64,000 bases of DNA from Tubulanus polymorphus (GCF_964204645.1 NW_027437430.1:124001-188000), one strand, 5' to 3'; shown: positions 1 to 13,870, counted from the first letter of the stretch. The notes: generated by a model from the letters alone, not told the origin. Numbers and translations are program-made.

Positions 1-2832
1 TACGCGGTACTTTCTTATGTACGAGATCCTGATGACATTTCAGAGTCCACGCTTTAGAGAATGTCTTTCCGCAGTCTTCGCAGATCAGGTGCGTCAAACC
101 GAGATGTATTTCAAGATGGCGTCGTAATGACGCGGCCGAGGAAAACGTTTTCGCGCAGAACAGACAACTGAATGGCTTGCGTTTTTCATGGCTACGTAGA
201 TGTGGAATTATGTTAACCTTTGCCATCGTTTTTCCACACTCGGGACACGTACATTTTGTAGCCGATCCTTTCGGTAGATTAGCTATGAATTCCTCGTATT
301 TACTTCCAGTATCAATAGTCGCCGTTTCGTAAATTTGACTTTCATGCGATAAATTATGCATCATATATTGTTGTTTACTGCCAAGTTTTTTCCCACACGT
401 TTCGCAAACGTACAATTTTCCATTCCTCTGAATGCATTCTAGTAAGTGTTTATGTCCTCTAGAGTTGGAGTGGGCGTCGATTTCCTTTTTCCCGAACAAG
501 AGGATGTCGCAAACATCGCACTTTTCGCTAATATCCACATGACTAGTCAGTAAATGCGGACGAAGGTTTGAATATTTAGGAGTAATAAAATTACAATACG
601 GACATTTATGCTTGGTAAGTGTGTTAGGTCTCGTGCTCGTATCTGCTTCTACTTGTTCTTCATTATCTTCAGCCTCGACCGGTTCGTTCTCGTCACCTCG
701 ATAAAGCTTACGCAAAGACAACACGGCCGCTGTTTTTGAAATATGCTTCTTCGTTTTCTCGTGAATTTTCAACGTGAATTTATCGCAGTACGATTTCTTG
801 CAGTAAATACATTTATACGGACGTTCTTTCGTGTGGCGACGCCTCATGTGAATCGCCAGCGACGATCGCGAACTGAACTTTTTTCCGCCGCACGGAATAC
901 AAACGTTCTGACGTTGCGCGTTCAACAGCATCATCCGAACGTGCGAGTGTTTCGAAAGCAGGTGTCGTTTTAATTGCGTCACCGAATGAAGTTTCAAACG
1001 ACACATCGAACACGCGACATCCTTACGTCGCTCGCGAATTATGACGCATCGTTTCTTCGAAGTGACCGCGTTGATGTGCGCGTCGGTTTGAACGTGCGCC
1101 AACATTTCGTCGTTATTTTTCGTCTGGAATTGACAAACCGTGCACATCTGCGGTCCGATCAGTTTCGACGCGTTATCCACGTGTTGTTTACTTTGTAAAT
1201 GCGTCGTGAATTCGATCGAATGATTCGAAAACGATGTACAAATCATACAACGAAACGGCTTCGTCACTTGAATGAGATAATCATACGTTTGAAATAGCTT
1301 TTCGTTTTCCTGCTTTTTCATGACGGCTCGATTCGTATGATATTGACTGACTAAATGAGCGCCCATTGACCTCTCGCTGCACATCGTACGATTACAAACG
1401 CTACAGAAAAATTGACGCGCTTTCTTTTTAACGGTCTCTGATTGTCGTTTCGTCGCACTTTCTTCTGCGTCATAAGTTTGTGCAACTTCTTCTAACACAA
1501 CCTCATCATCTCCCTCATCATCATCATCAACATTATCATCTTCATCAGTTCTGAAATCATAACCGTACAATAAATAAGAATTGATAACAGAGGTTAGATC
1601 CACGACTACCTTGGATTTAATGTAACGTAATAGTCATTTCGAACCTAGAATTTCATTCCAAATCGGACAATCTATTAAAGTCATGCAAACAAACATATTT
1701 TTGGTCACCTGAAGTTCATTGGTGGAAGGTTCCACAGTCCGAATTTAAAAATTGGATGTTACTAATTCAGTAATTTTAGAGGAAACTTTCAATCAATTAT
1801 GAAAAGTTGGTGAATACAATGAACAAGAGTTCTTTCTAATATAAATTAAAACTCACTCCGCTGGTATTTTTCCACTCGATGCTCTCAGGCTCATTCCTGG
1901 CTTCCATTTTCCACCAGTATGTGCTACAGAGAAAGACAAAATGTTCATAGCAAGAGATGTTAAGTGTATAAATCACAGGGTGGTGGCCACTTCTGTTTAA
2001 CTTGATTTTTTGCTGACATGTTGTTTTCCCTGACTTGATCTGCTAAGAATCCAATCAAATTACACAGTCAAATACGTAAGACATAGATGGCAACTGCTTT
2101 TACACAGGATCTAGCAATCTCTTCATATTTCCCTGATTTTTAGCTTTTTTACCAAATTTTTTATAGAAAAGAAAATAATATCCCGACTTTTCCCACATTT
2201 CCAGGTGGTGAAGTGGCCACCCAGAATCATCGGTTCAAAATCAAGACAAGACATATTGAAAACTCACCTCTAGGAGGATGAGAACCAGGTTTCCATTTGC
2301 CACCGGTATAAGTATGAGGTGGATAATTGCTATTACCGACATCATCATCATCAAAATCATCTTCACCTTCGGACGAAAACTCGAATTCTGATAAATTCTC
2401 CAATTCCGAATCGCTATCAAACGCTAAATTCGTTAGCAAATTCGTAATCGGCAAATTAGTATCCGACGTAATACTAGACAAGCACACGGCCAAACTCTTA
2501 GAAAAGTCCGTTTCTTTTTTAGTCGATGTCTTTGTCGTATCTTCTTTAATGGATGACTTATGCTGCAAATCTAGTGACATCAAGAAGTCGGTGAAAGTTC
2601 CCTCTTCCTCGGCGGGAAGACAAGCATCTGATGATCCTTCATCGAGGTTATCGCACAGAACTACCGGTATATCCGATTGGACATCGACCGGTTTTTTATC
2701 GTCGTTCTTTTTACGATCATTTTTCGCCGCGGAATCCTTGACGCAGCCGACCTTCTTGTGCGATATGTAATTATCTAAACCAATGATGGTTGCGTGACAT
2801 GTCAAACACATATGGGTGTCCTGATCCTCCAT
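1..2832 (-). CDS. C2H2 zinc-finger protein, N-terminal and central part (runs off left edge)
   Basis: Three coding exons are visible on the minus strand: 2840-2268 (ATG at 2832-2830), 1923-1857 and 1550-<1. Phases 1 and 2 match across the two introns, giving about 728 codons before the window edge. The start region has a CCHC-type finger (CLTC...H...C) followed by a long acidic and Ser/Lys-rich stretch ending in a poly-Asp/Glu run. The large exon opens with another acidic run (TDEDDNVDDDDEGDDE, coded by an ATC-type trinucleotide tract at about 1500-1548). It then codes a series of C2H2 fingers, among them FFCSVC, FRCMIC, CTVC, ACSMC, CIPCGGKKF, YKCIYC, HKCPYC, KCDVC, YVCETCGKK, CTCPECGKT, FSCLFCAKTF and LICEDCGKTF. 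Some linkers are canonical (HEKRKPF), so a nuclear DNA-binding regulator is likely. I do not recognise the ortholog. The gene is divergent from teashirt, with ATGs about 0.7 kb apart. A non-coding 5' exon is implied by the acceptor at 2841-2842 but was not located. Confidence 0.8.
1976..2224. mobile_element. hAT-like MITE in an intron of the zinc-finger gene
   Basis: The left end reads CAGGGTGGTGGCCACTTC and the right end, reverse-complemented, reads CTGGGTGGCCACTTC, so the element has imperfect terminal inverted repeats. It is about 250 bp long and contains no ORF. AATCA lies immediately outside both ends and could be part of a target-site duplication. It sits wholly inside the intron between coding exons 2 and 3 (1924-2267). 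CAGGG-type ends are typical of hAT-superfamily non-autonomous elements; the family assignment is inference. Confidence 0.6.
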
Positions 2833-2840
2833 TTCGATTT

Positions 2841-3526
2841 CTGAAAATTTAATGAACATGGAAAATGTATGAATGATGGAAGTGAACCCACCCAGTTCCA
2901 ACCAACCAGTTCAGTTCAGTTGTATTTTTTTGGTCTTCCAATTTTTTCTCCCTTATGTCTTTCAGCCTAAAAAGGTCAATAAACCTCAAAGACGAAAGAC
3001 TGGACGATGACGGTGCTGGTTATATCATCATTGCATACCTTATAAACGGGAATAAAACGTTTCGCTGAATTTCCTTTCGTTTATTCTGAAAAAAGTTTCT
3101 CTGACATTGACATTGTATAAAGTTGTTATTCACGAGCTGTAATTATTTTCTAAGAATTTAACTTCGATACAATAAATATTTATTGAATTGGATTAAACTG
3201 TTATAGATAGCATACAGTAGTGATGGCAAATTATTTGATTTCATAATCTTTTAGTTATTAAATCAATGAGAATAAATCGGTCTGAAATTGATCCTTTTAT
3301 CATCGAGGAAACATTAACGGAAACCTCCGGAAATTGCCGAGTAGCATGTCGCGAAAATGTCCCGAAGATCAGTTCGCGTCGCGAGCACCTGCGAGCACCT
3401 GCTACTACTAGCGTCTAGCATCCGCACGCTCGATTCGCGGGCGCTTGTTTCAAGCGGGATATTTTACCGGCGCGCTCAAATACTACGCACTCTGACGTTA
3501 TCTACTGGTCGAATATATTGAAAGTA
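2841..3526. promoter_or_regulatory. Divergent promoter region between the zinc-finger gene and teashirt
   Basis: This 0.7-kb interval separates two oppositely transcribed genes. Its tsh-proximal part (about 3340-3490) is locally CpG-rich compared with its AT-rich surroundings, as expected near a start site. At 3381-3402 a direct repeat places two CACCTG E-box cores 11 bp apart. No TATA box is obvious. The first exon of tsh must start in the right half. The 5' UTR exon of the zinc-finger gene should lie in the left half; a minus-strand GTATGC donor-like site near 3037 is one possibility. Confidence 0.45.
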
Positions 3527-3566
3527 ATGCCCAGACTGAAGCAGATTCGACCAAAACGTATGAATT
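3527..3566 (+). CDS. tsh: teashirt, coding exon 1 (13 codons plus one base)
   Basis: The exon codes MPRLKQIRPKRMN plus the first base of a Tyr codon and ends at a consensus donor (T|GTAAGT). It is too short to appear as a free ORF. Vertebrate TSHZ proteins begin with a similar basic peptide (MPRRKQ...) coded by a tiny first exon and followed by a very long intron. Phase 1 here matches the acceptor at 27711-27712 exactly, so the 13 residues join to YDGKSTTEG of the large exon. The downstream intron is 24,146 bp. Evidence is the motif, the donor, the phase and the known family gene structure; transcript support is lacking. Confidence 0.82.
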
Positions 3567-6500
3567 GTAAGTAAAATATTAGTTTTAATAAAATATGACT
3601 TTGCGCGTCGTAATGTTTACATGTTCTCACCGCACGAGAGGAAAGCACATGTACCTCTGTTTACATTCGGGTTGACGTTTCCAGCTAATTTTTGTCTTTT
3701 CTGTCCGTGTTCACCGGTTACTTCAATTTTCCTCGGGTTTACTTATGTTTTTGCTATGTCAAATAATGGTTTTACGGCATAGATGTCAAACAGTTGTCAA
3801 TCTTTAGTTTGTAGGCTATATGTATGTTCCCTGTCATCAATCATTTGGTTTCCCTGTTGATTCACACTATATAGTAACTTTGTATTCATGTTGTATTAGG
3901 ATAATACATTTCATCCGGGCTATGCTGCAGTACTAGGCTCGGAGAGAGAGTAAGGTTTATGAGCATTTGTCACTGAAAAATGACATCTGTTCTATAGATG
4001 ATCCCGCAATAAGTATGGAAATTCCCACTAATATTAAAAAATACAGACGATTAGCTATCCAGGGGCTTGATTTGCACATTTTATTTATTGTTAATGATGG
4101 TGCCTACTAATGGCCATCTTTGAATAGCCTACTCATTTGTCAGTGGATCTGACAAAGAAAGCCGCCTTCTAATTCTTACAAAGCATGCATTGGTAATTTT
4201 GATACTTGATTGATTGCCAGTGTTATCAGTCATTGCTTCATAAATAAGGCCATTTATTTTCGGACCTGTCACTTTCTAGTCATATGAATCATTTTAAATG
4301 GGACCAGAACTCCTGTCGAGAAGCAAGTGTGGAATTTGGGTATTTTTCTCATGCTCTCATTTCACAAAGCAAGTTCCCTTGAGCCCATAAATCAGTCCCC
4401 ACTTTGATCAATAGAAGAAGGCTGTATTTCGTAATGAATGATGAGGCTATATATTATTTAATGCATAAACTCCTGGTGTTTGGACGTTAAAATGCAATAA
4501 ACCAACTGAGTTGTCTGCATTTATAATCAGATGTTCATAAAAACCAGACTGGTTCAACGCTTTGATGAATGATAAAATGTAGGGTGAGAGATTCTGTAAA
4601 GGGGGTCAGTACCAGTAAAAAGAATTTCACCCATTATTCCCTTTTCTTCTAGATACATCTATCTTTCTAAATCTTGCTGTTGAGACCTTTTTTCTTCTCA
4701 AATCAACAGAGTATTCTATTAAACTGTGAAAAGCTGTAGATGATTGAATTCACATTTTCTGTCACACCGTTGTAAAATATATTCAGTTGATTTATTGCAA
4801 CGTTTTGTCAGTTCATTGAAAACCTCCGCAGTGGGAATAATTTTGAAATCTAACCTTTTGAAAGGGATATATTGATGGGAAACACAGATGTTTCTCAGCG
4901 TACCCGCTTGTCCATCCATCAACCGAATAGAACAGTTATAGGTTGTTGTCACTGCTGAAATTAATTGCATTTTCAGGCTGAGCTCATCACATCAACTATG
5001 ACAGCTGTTTTAATATGACAAGTATCGAAAAAAGCTTTTTTACCTATTCGCTATCTGTAAAGCATTTTTATAAGACCAATATATAAGGCTGACAGCATTC
5101 ATTCTCTTATATTCATCAGTCGAAACCCTATTTCGTGATTGATGAAAAATCTCGTTTGTATAGCCGCGGAACATATGGATGGAAACTATGAAAAAAATAT
5201 TCGTACTTTGATGTGTAGTTGAGGACAATCAGTAGACGACTACTTTGCTAGCCTTTGATCCGTATGCGACACAAAGCAAGCACTTGTCAATCAACTAAAC
5301 ATCACAGAGCAGGGATTGACAGTTTCGGGAAAAATCAATTTTGCGATAAATGTTTCCGTGCTTGACATAGCGTGTTTTTCAGCATCGATTGCTCTTTCGG
5401 CGTGTTATAAGCATCGGCAGCGAGTAGATGCTGCCGCGGTCGTTGCTGCCACAGGATATAATTTCGAATACGTAATTAGACCCGTTACGTTTCATGCGTA
5501 TTTTGCCCGATTTCGGTTGATTATCACAATCAGAGTAAACCTCTATGTTCCCCCTTCAGTATTCGCGCATTTCTATTTATCACGTGCCGGTCGCCACTCT
5601 TCATCCGGGTTCAGGGGATGATGAGTCGAGTGTTTTGTCTGATTGTGATTTTCGTTGTATTAAGCGATGTTTATTGAAATCAACAGGAAGATATTTGATA
5701 TCCTCGTTTTATTTTTTCGTCCAGTTTATACGTAGAATTTTCTTTTCGTGGAAGCGTCCTCGTCAACCTTAGTATCAAACTGACAAGTATGGCCGCGCAC
5801 TTTAATAGCTTCCTCCAAATCCAATATGTCCACATTAATGAAACCAGTGACAAGTCTGGCTGACAGGTAATGTTGTTTAGTTTCCCTGTCAGGCATGACC
5901 TTACAGCTCCTGCCAGTTTGCCTTTGGCTACCTTTTTAAAGCGTTGAAAGTCGTTCTAGTTATCAGTGCAGAGCATTACGTCTCATCTTTGTCAAAACAC
6001 ACGCGAACATTGTAATTTGTTCTGATGGCTTGTCATTGAAGTTTTGAATCATTTGTCTCGATAACTTTATACGCGGCGGCGGATGCATGAAATTTTCAGT
6101 TGGTTATGCTATACTCCCTAAGTGCTGTAATGTCTGATTCGATGAATGCGGCTGGGCTATTTTTCTTCTGACAAAATGTCCCTGTGTGATGAAAAATGTG
6201 AAGTTTTCACTTTCACCAAATGAGCGCCGAAGAAACCGAAGAGGAGGTTGACAACCTTTTGGAATGATGTATTTTTTAGAAATGAGAAAATATTTTAAAA
6301 AAAACATCGATCTGAAATGAACGAATCAAACAGCTTGATCAAACAGCTTGACAGGTGATGGAGCGATAATCATTTTGAATAAATGCTGTAAGGTTGGAAG
6401 AACCCTCTCTTTCACAACCGCATTTTATGCATCGGTGAAGTGCCATATTTTCTATGATACCAACGTAAACTAAACGTTTTAGGTTTTCTGGTCAGGTCCG

Positions 6501-8198
6501 AATCACGGTAACAATGTGACAGGTAAATCAACTGAAGCAAGTGTTTATGAGCATCCAGACCCGTGCTGGCAGTTTGCGTTGGACGTATGTCATGTAGGAT
6601 TGATTGCTTGCATGATCCGAATGAAAATCACTCTCTTGAGCTCTCTTGGAATATCGGACAAACTTCATATATGTGATTGCTTAGTCATAGATTATGAAAA
6701 CTAACCGTCTTCAAAACTTTGAACTAAAAAATTATGTTCGAACGATTTATTGAATTATTCGAGCATTTATCAAAGATATTTATCAACTACGTTTTACTAC
6801 TTTCCTAATTTAGATATGTTTGTGAGATAATTCAGCTTTTATCTCTATCAGTTTTCACGAAGCATTCGTTTGGAGAACATATGTTGGAATAGAGAATGCT
6901 CGCTTATGGCAGATAGAAAAAGAGTAGTGACTTGGTCGTCTTTTAGGATAGATTGATTTTCTGATATGGTCGGGACCAGGGTCTTTGAGTTTCTAGTGAA
7001 TAAAAGGATATATATATAAGTACATTATTAAAAGGGAAACTCGTGACTGAAAAATGATATTGTTTTGTGATGCGTTCTTGTTGCCAGCTGAACCTGAATT
7101 TATTCATTGTAACAATATTCATGTATGATTAACGGCAAGCGTTTATTTTTGTAAGCTCCGGACGTTCGTAAAATGACTTCCTTAAAAGCCTTTCACAATT
7201 TGTCTTACGGATTTGTAATTGGTGGCGATTATATTGTGGTTAGTTGATATTTATGGTAAGCCAGTGACAAGGGTGTCGCTGATGACAATAAACCTTCACG
7301 TTTCACTTAAATGGGCTGAAGCCATTTAGCCAGAGTATTCTTAATCGACGAACTGACCGTTAATTAATTGAAAAAATATAGGCGACAGTGATATACGCAT
7401 CGTGGTAGCTTGTAAACGATACGAGACCTCAGTTTTGGGATAAATTAGTCATTAGTAATCGTATAAGTAGCCGTTAAGCGTCCATTTGACGATTTCCTTC
7501 CCTGTATGGTGGGAATATAAATGATTCGCCGCTGAGAAATTTATGAGCGACCGAACCTTCATTGATTTTGTCAGGTATATGGACACAGTTAATAATCCGC
7601 AGTCGTCGCGTACACTTAGTTCTGTTTCAACACAGAATTACGCGCAACAAATCTAATAATAAGATACATGTATTACAATTAACACGCCTAGCGTCGTCAA
7701 TTTTACCTTGAATAATGACACGGAGCCAAACTGAACGGCACAATCTGATGGCCTCAAACTAATCGAATATTTTCTCGAAATTCTGCAGCCTTGCTGTTGC
7801 CGTTGACCGGGACAGGTGATATTAGTGATGGGGAAAATAAGGCTTTTGTTAACTTATACACCCAGCTGGTTTATCGTTTTTGTAGAATCGTAATTGGCAT
7901 AAAATGGACATTAATAATGATCAATGTAGCTACATGTATATAAATCAATGTATTCTATGAGAATTATGATCCATATATTAAATATATTCATGGATTTTAG
8001 AGGCATGATAAATTTACATGTTATTTATGTTTATGTAAATGATGTAAATGTAACCACGTACAAGAGTTGTTTTTTTTTCTCAACGTAGAAATTGCACACG
8101 TGCGCAAAGGAATCCATCATTCATTTTAAAGTATTTTTCAGTTTAAATCTCTCCCAGTCCAAATCTGCATAGTCACATACCTGCAATACCATCTTTAT

Positions 8199-8322
<124 letters not shown>

Positions 8323-10747
8323 CATCTTACTGTTTTACAAGGTGAGACATTATGTGTGATAGTGTGGAAATTCATCAAGGTGAGGCCTAACTTATATAAT
8401 CCACCTGTGAATCGAATGTTTTGAAACGCTATGTTTCACTGATGGGCAGCTGTTTGTCATCTTTACGGTGACAGAGAGCACTTCACCTAATTCACATTGC
8501 GTGAAAAAACTCCTTTTCCATGTGCATATACATATTATATTTGGTGCTTGCTTACAAATATTTGACCAATATTGATAGAGTATGGAAACTACCGATGAGA
8601 TCAACTGAACTGATAAGTTACATCAGTATATTGGTGTCTTTGATGGTAATATTATGCCTATGAACTAGGGTTTGTGACGCCGCAAAAACCGCTACAATAT
8701 TTTTTTTACTCCGCGTTATTCAAAGAATTCCGTGTGGGTCGATCGATGTGCACTACGTCATCAATTATAGCGTTTGAAAAAATAATCACAATTGTAAATT
8801 TTGGCGTTATTTTGAAATTAGATTCATTTCATATCTCTTATCTTATTTTTGATAATTTTCAATAAGTATTTTTGAGAGGATACGTGCTGCACTACGTCAT
8901 CGGGGATGGACTGGTTGCCGGCCAATTCGATTCAATCATCGATATATTCAAATCCAAAATAACATAATTGATCCTAAATAACAAATGATCTATATTATTA
9001 TATTAACTATTCAATAAATGTGTTATTTTTCAAAGCGTCAAGTTCGTTGTTCATATGTTCAATCAGCCAAAGGCGATGAAATGTATCCTGTTTGTTTATA
9101 ACGTTTTCTATATTAATTAGTTTCGTGTTGACGCGATAATAAATTTCGATATTTTATGACGCTGATATAAACTATGTTCGATTGAATATGCGTGACGCTG
9201 TCTTCTTGCCGCCGGATTTGGGCGGAAAAATTGACTTAAAGCTGAACGCGGGAATCGTAGAGCAGTATGTTATTGACAGCGTGACACATTGATATCAAAA
9301 TCCTGTGTAATTATTACACGGCAAATGATGGAATAGTTGATTACTCACAGGTGTAGTTGACATCACTCAATATTCGCGGCTAACTTTTTACATTAAAACG
9401 GGATAGTTAGCAGTTACACTGTTGTGTTTATATAAGCCATCGTCGGATACTTTGAACTTACAATGATCGATGTCCTTTATGATGTATTATACGACTGATT
9501 GCAGTTGTTACATATACAATAAGGCGCTCGATTGGATTAATGAAGTTTAATTTTTCTTTATGGCCTAATATAATTGGTCACCTCGGCTTTTATTGCCAGG
9601 GGTTATCAGACAGAATGTGCCCAAAACGATTAGTTACTTCTGAACTTCAAACGCGAATCTCTGAATATATTCATGGCCATCATTATAACACGAAGATAGA
9701 CTGTGTTGATTTCAGGGTTGCGCGAGTGATTCACGGTGAAGAATTAATTCTCATCAATGATTTGTGGGTTATGTATTTGTTTTTGAGTGTTGACTTCCGG
9801 CAAAGCGGCTTCCGTCTGATGTGTACTATAAAAGGAATGATTCATATTTTAGTTGCATCACATCTCTATTATCTTTACTCATATATTTCATTGTAGCTAT
9901 CGCTTTATATGTCTGACTGTTTGCCTTGCCTGTAATAAATTTCACTACGGGAGGTCACTTAATGCGACCATAAAAATTCTTTCCTATCAAGACGCAGATC
10001 CACACATTTCATATTGCACTAAACCAGTTCGTATGGTCACTCCGGGCTATTCTACATGAAAATAATGTATACACAATCAAAAGACGATGATAGCTATTGA
10101 GTGGATCCGAGTATTGATGTGACGCCTTCGTCAAATCAAACGTCATTGTAATGACAACGAATTGTTCTGATATAGTTTTTTAGCCAATACTTTGACTGTG
10201 ACTGGCATCGTGCATAGTTAGGCTTCCTAATTAGAGGTTTGCCTTTCATATGATTAACAGTTTATTTAAGTAATCTGTTGATGACACATATTGATTATCT
10301 TGTAATTCTAATAAAGACACTCAGCTCAGTCTATTACGGCGTCATAGCACCGCGTCAAATTTGAAGAAATCGAGCAATTTACCAGCCATCAAAACATCGA
10401 TAAATCTACGGACGAATCTTGAAAATATAAAGATCTTTTTGATTCCCAGGTAAAGCTTCTGATCTATGTATTTTCCTAGAAACACCGTCGCTGGCTTATC
10501 GTATGGTATCATTTTCAGTATATTAGCATTCGAGCTATTTATCCGCTGCAGGAACTTGAGTGGAGCGTGGACGTTTGTGACAACAAAGCTTTGTCAATCC
10601 GCTGTCATCGGAATGAGAATGCTAGAAATTTTATACCGTCTTCCTGCCGTCTTGATGTGCAAAACATGGCTGCTGATGAGAACACAGGCATCAACTCTAC
10701 ATTGTGACGACCTGAATTGATGACACTGCTGAGTCAAAAGTCTATCA

Positions 10748-10768
10748 ACGTCAACTTGACATGAAATG
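10748..10768. repeat. Dispersed 21-bp repeat, copy 1
   Basis: The 21-bp sequence at this position, beginning ACGTCAACTTGACATG, recurs exactly at 16073-16093, 5.3 kb away in the same intron. The flanks differ. This suggests ends of related short mobile elements. Confidence 0.55.
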
Positions 10769-11252
10769 GGCAGTATTCCGTGTTAGAAAATGAAGTTCAC
10801 CGACTGTATGACTGCTTCAGGGTTGTTGACATTTTTCCGTGTAGTTGGTATCATATTCTGTTCAATGCGCTGCAGCTGATGCATAATTTTCTTTTCCTGT
10901 CACGCATTTGAATCGTATCAGTCACCAGTGTCATTATAGACGTATAATACATATGGAATCCCAGGAACGATCTTTTGATTTAGATTATTAGTAATTCAGG
11001 GCCGTAAGCCAAAAGCATTTTTTCTTATTTCTTAAGATTAACTTAACCCTGGTGAAAAATTGTCTCTTTGGAACCAGAGAACTGCCCTGTCACCAAGCTT
11101 GAATGGTCACCGCAACACTGACTAGCCATCATAGCTACGCAACTGGTCACCACATTGACCACTGACCTCATACAAAAAACACTTCATGATATCATCTTTG
11201 AACATTCAGTATAACGGTTTGTACGCTAGGCCCTCGGTTCGAACCCTGCACA

Positions 11253-11327
11253 CAGTTCCACAGTTTTAAGCTAAGATTTGACTGGTAATTAATTCAAATG
11301 AACTTATTTCAACACCGAGTTAACTAA
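11253..11327. mobile_element. Diverged half-copy of the CAGTTCCACAG foldback element
   Basis: The stretch starts CAGTTCCACAGTTTTAAG and contains AGATTTGACT, AATGAACT and GAGTTAACT blocks in the same order and spacing as the reverse complement of the intact element at 46546-46649. A B-box-like GGTTCGAACC lies just upstream at 11236-11245. Confidence 0.55.
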
Positions 11328-13727
11328 CATATGTGGAAGTGGATCGTAGATGAGCTAGGGTTGGGCACGAAGGCTGCATTGGTACTTTACTAATAAGAAC
11401 ATATTTTTCTGAGTTAGAAAACGTATTTAAATGTTCTAGTTTTGCATAAAAGCTTTTTTTTGTGGAAAAAGGTGACATTTTTCAGATAGAAAATGCACTT
11501 ACAAATTCCAGGCTAATACAGACCTGATTTGAGGCTTAATTGATACTAATACTATACTAATTAATAACGTTGCATGTTAATTCAATTAGGGGCTTAGTAA
11601 TATATCGATCTTTTATTTCAATACGTTTAGTGAACATTTCCATTCTTTACCTAGATATTCACCACCACATTACGAGTTCATTATCAATTGCTTCATTAAT
11701 TTGATGATCACTTCAACAGATGTACTGCACCATCATTATTTCAATGGTTGACACCTGTCTTGCATTGTGTTGCTGCTGCTCCTTGCAACCATCTGTTAGA
11801 TTCCTCTTATGTATATGTATAAACGTAACGTATAGATTGGGAAATCATAGAAAATGCTCCTGCTAATGTGTATAGGATAATTCAGCGCAAAAATAATTGT
11901 TGGATGATCTTTCCTCTCGATTCTAAATCTATTTAAGTAACTTTAGATTTCAGTGCAGTCGGTGGTTTATATTCGAATTTCCAGTTACACGTCGCAATCG
12001 TTTTCTATAGTGCATTTATTAATGGATGAGACCTGTTTTTTTCTGGGATATTTCACTTACTAATTGTATACATACCTCGTGTAGGTCTTAACGGAATGCC
12101 AAAAAATCGCGGACAACAACTGTTTTATACCAGTTCTGTACCGATAAGAAGGATTGCTAGAGTCCCTTTGAATCAAGTTAAATAAGGGAGAAAAGCCTCC
12201 ATTTTGTGAATTTCTTGAATCTGGACATTGTTAGCATTGCATATGAGAAATCAAGATTGTCACGTGCACAATAGTTCATACATATCATATAAGGAATTTC
12301 AATGAAATGCTGAAGGAAGTACAGGGTCAGCTTCATAGTTTGTACGGAGTTGTATTTTTGAGGCGTCGCCCCGTTTATGCCGGCTGTGTACTGGCAGCCA
12401 TTTGTTCTCCGTTTGATGGATGTAGTAATCAAGCCCTAAATGATGATGAATTAACAAATTAGTGAATAGATGATTAATAACCTTATACGAAAACATGTTT
12501 GAACAAATTGTTGTGCAGAAAAATACCTCCACAAGAGAGCCGGGTATTATAGGGGATCCGGCAAATTTTGCCCATTATGTTGTTCTTTAGACAATAAATC
12601 AAATACACGTGGTTACAGAATAACAGAATATGGAGCCCTCAATGATACACGTAGAGCAAAACATTTATATTGAATTTCGAAAAAAAATTCGAAGTCACCA
12701 TCTGTAAATCGAAATCTCACATGATATGGTGTTGTGTAGGGTGTAATCGTGTTTATCTTTTTTCCTGCTTGAATTATATACGTGTGTGATTCAGATATTA
12801 AACCGATCATTTTTCACGGCAAGATCAAATTTGAACGATCATGTGCCACGACATACAAAAAATCCATTGGCTGAAAACTGATTGTTGTTGATGATTCAAC
12901 AACGTTTTTGATTCAGTAGTTCAAACACGATTACATGTTAACGCTCGTTTTGCCGGTAATTCACAAGATAGATAGACTTCGGTAATATAATACCGAAAAC
13001 TAGTTATAAAACAGGGAACGTTTGGTGTCGCGTCACTTTATTCGCATTTATTGTTTGGCAGATGGCACTAATGACTGTGTCATTCATCATATGATGGACA
13101 TGAACTGTCATAGCAGGTCATTAGATCTACTTCAGTATTTTTGAAAAATCAATTTGAAAATGGCTGCGACGTAATTGTATAGCGTGGGGTTGAAATTTGT
13201 ATATTGTCATGGGACGAGTGATTTGTTGTCTATAGGGACGAGGGATCACGTAGCCTGCGTACTGTCAAATGCCTTCAAACACAACGACTCATCAGTCACT
13301 GCTCGGCTTTCATCATCAAAATTAGCTTCGAAAAAGTCGGTGCCTCTGATATCTCATTTTTCACGACCTTGACATATATTGAATTTGATTGATTATAGTG
13401 TAATGGTATAATTTGTGGTGTTGTTTGTTTGAATCGTCGTTATAAATCATGCGAGATTTACAAAGGAACTAGGAGATGTCCACGAGGGTTCGATACTGTT
13501 TGAAATAATTTATCTATATGATAGTGTTTACACATATATACACGATGATCGAATGGCGGCCATTTTGAATCTTCATTTCACTAAGGCATTTATCTAGAAA
13601 CTGTTAATTGTCAGAAACTTCAATTTTGAATTGAATCGGAAACTCTTATTCCAACAACAAAAATGTTCGATATTACAAACAGTTTTAGAGTCGATAAGAT
13701 ACACGACAATATCCGCGTAAGATGAAT

Positions 13728-13827
13728 ACGAGAGAAATCCCAATTCAGCCAATCATGTAAAGTTCTTGAGTTCCTTTTACTCACGAACTTTACATCTTTG
13801 GCTGAATTATTGCGGGATTTCTCTCGT
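13728..13827. mobile_element. 100-bp foldback (MITE-like) element
   Basis: The left arm begins ACGAGAGAAATCCC and continues with AATTCAGCCAA and ATGTAAAGTTC. The right arm is its reverse complement with a few small indels. The loop is about 10 bp and there is no ORF. The ends abut TA on both sides, which would fit a Tc1/mariner-type target, but this is inference. Confidence 0.7.
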
Positions 13828-13870
13828 ACAGAAAGTTTTACTAGTTGTAACGATCAAGGAGAGACAGTGA

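Noticed and set aside
2327-2770. 147-codon plus-strand Ser-rich frame
   Set aside because: Exact antisense of the acidic exon of the zinc-finger gene; Asp/Glu codons reversed give Ser/Val/Phe-rich shadow.
9540-9896. 118-codon frame in tsh intron 1
   Set aside because: Length is near chance for a 24-kb interval; no recognisable motif and no plausible splice partners.
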